The notes under the pieces: generated by a model
Seen by the model: the letters and a program-made list of their open reading frames with translations, nothing else
Told to the model about the DNA's origin: nothing
The model's database searches: none
Part shown: one piece after another, positions 6,423 through 6,481 of the stretch
How positions within the stretch are numbered: the first letter of the stretch is position 1
Layout of the letters: the number at the start of each line of letters is the position of its first letter
Program-made: the position numbers and the translations under genes
NCBI GenBank assembly: GCA_900765705.1
Contig: CAAFSR010000134.1
Location: 1-6,481, forward strand
DNA length: 6,481 nucleotides
Direction: 5' to 3'
Source: an uncultured Faecalibacterium sp.
Lineage (GTDB): Bacteria > Bacillota > Clostridia > Oscillospirales > Ruminococcaceae

Positions 6423-6441
6423 TAGAAAAATTCATTTTCTA
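6423..6441. repeat. Inverted repeat upstream of the rightward gene, possible operator
   Basis: TAGAAAA (6423-6429) and TTTTCTA (6435-6441) are perfect 7-bp arms separated by 5 nt, 32 bp before the start codon at 6473. The 19-bp size suits a dimeric regulator. AT-rich arms make chance occurrence plausible. Confidence 0.35.
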
Positions 6442-6458
6442 GGTGCGTGTAAGACATA

Positions 6459-6465
6459 GGGGAGG
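6459..6465 (+). promoter_or_regulatory. Ribosome binding site of the edge gene
   Basis: GGGGAGG lies 7 nt before ATG 6473. This strong site is the main evidence that the ATG at the window edge is a real start. Confidence 0.75.
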
Positions 6466-6472
6466 ACAGCTT

Positions 6473-6481
6473 ATGAAAATC
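6473..6481 (+). CDS. Start of an unidentified rightward gene (three codons only)
   Basis: ATG AAA ATC (Met-Lys-Ile) at the right edge, preceded by GGGGAGG with a 7-nt spacer. Three residues cannot identify the product. It is divergent from the alkyl sulfatase operon, so it could be its regulator or an unrelated gene. Confidence 0.65.

Larger units (their letters stand above)
6026..6472. other. Divergent intergenic region, no convincing gene
   Basis: This 447-bp stretch lies between the leftward DUF1254-alkyl sulfatase operon and a rightward gene starting at 6473. It is more AT-rich than the genes. It holds the 5' leader and promoter of the leftward operon (6107-6135), an AT-rich dyad (6199-6225), a strong GC-rich hairpin (6251-6290), a weak imperfect dyad (6326-6357), another AT-rich dyad (6423-6441) and a ribosome binding site (6459-6465). 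Short open frames here (for example 6226-6435 on the - strand) lack ribosome binding sites and run through the hairpin. Confidence 0.75.

Noticed and set aside
6226..6435. 69-codon - strand frame in the divergent region
   Set aside because: It lacks a ribosome binding site and reads through the strong hairpin at 6251-6290; it shows no family resemblance.
1..6481. CRISPR arrays, tRNA/rRNA genes, insertion sequences, phage or defence genes
   Set aside because: I looked for regular repeats, tRNA-like cloverleaf sequence, transposase motifs and terminal repeats and saw none.

Overview
The window (6,481 bp, moderately high GC, strong AGGAGG-type ribosome binding sites, a sigma-A-like promoter, and a lipoprotein-type sugar-binding family next to a GH32 enzyme) looks like the chromosome of a Gram-positive gut-type Clostridia. 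The Oscillospiraceae (Faecalibacterium/Subdoligranulum-like) are my best guess. This is inferred from style and gene families and is not proven by a marker gene.

Left part, + strand (1-2366): the 3' end of a carbohydrate ABC-transporter solute-binding protein is followed after 26 bp by a complete, leaderless GH32 beta-fructosidase. Together they look like the end of a sucrose or fructo-oligosaccharide import-and-cleave operon that uses an ABC importer rather than a PTS.

Middle (2367-2570): a short convergent intergenic region with two back-to-back intrinsic terminators. The first (2396-2444) ends the + strand sugar operon. The second (2451-2483) has its T-tract on the - strand and ends the operon coming from the right.

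Right part, - strand (6025 down to 2571): a two-gene operon, DUF1254/DUF1214 protein then a linear alkyl sulfatase of the metallo-beta-lactamase fold (SdsA1/YjcS type), separated by 23 bp. Both proteins start with almost the same twin-arginine leader (MKMTRR[D/N]F[L/I]). They are therefore predicted to be exported folded and to act outside the membrane, perhaps on sulfate esters. A good -35/-10 pair (TTGACT, 17 bp, TATTCT) lies about 80 bp upstream of the first gene, with a small dyad over the -10.

Right edge (6026-6481): a divergent intergenic region with the operon promoter, several inverted repeats, a strong GC-rich hairpin with T-rich tracts on both sides, and the start (ATG AAA ATC) of another + strand gene at 6473. 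The exported DUF1254-alkyl sulfatase pair is the least ordinary content, followed by the hairpin-rich divergent region.
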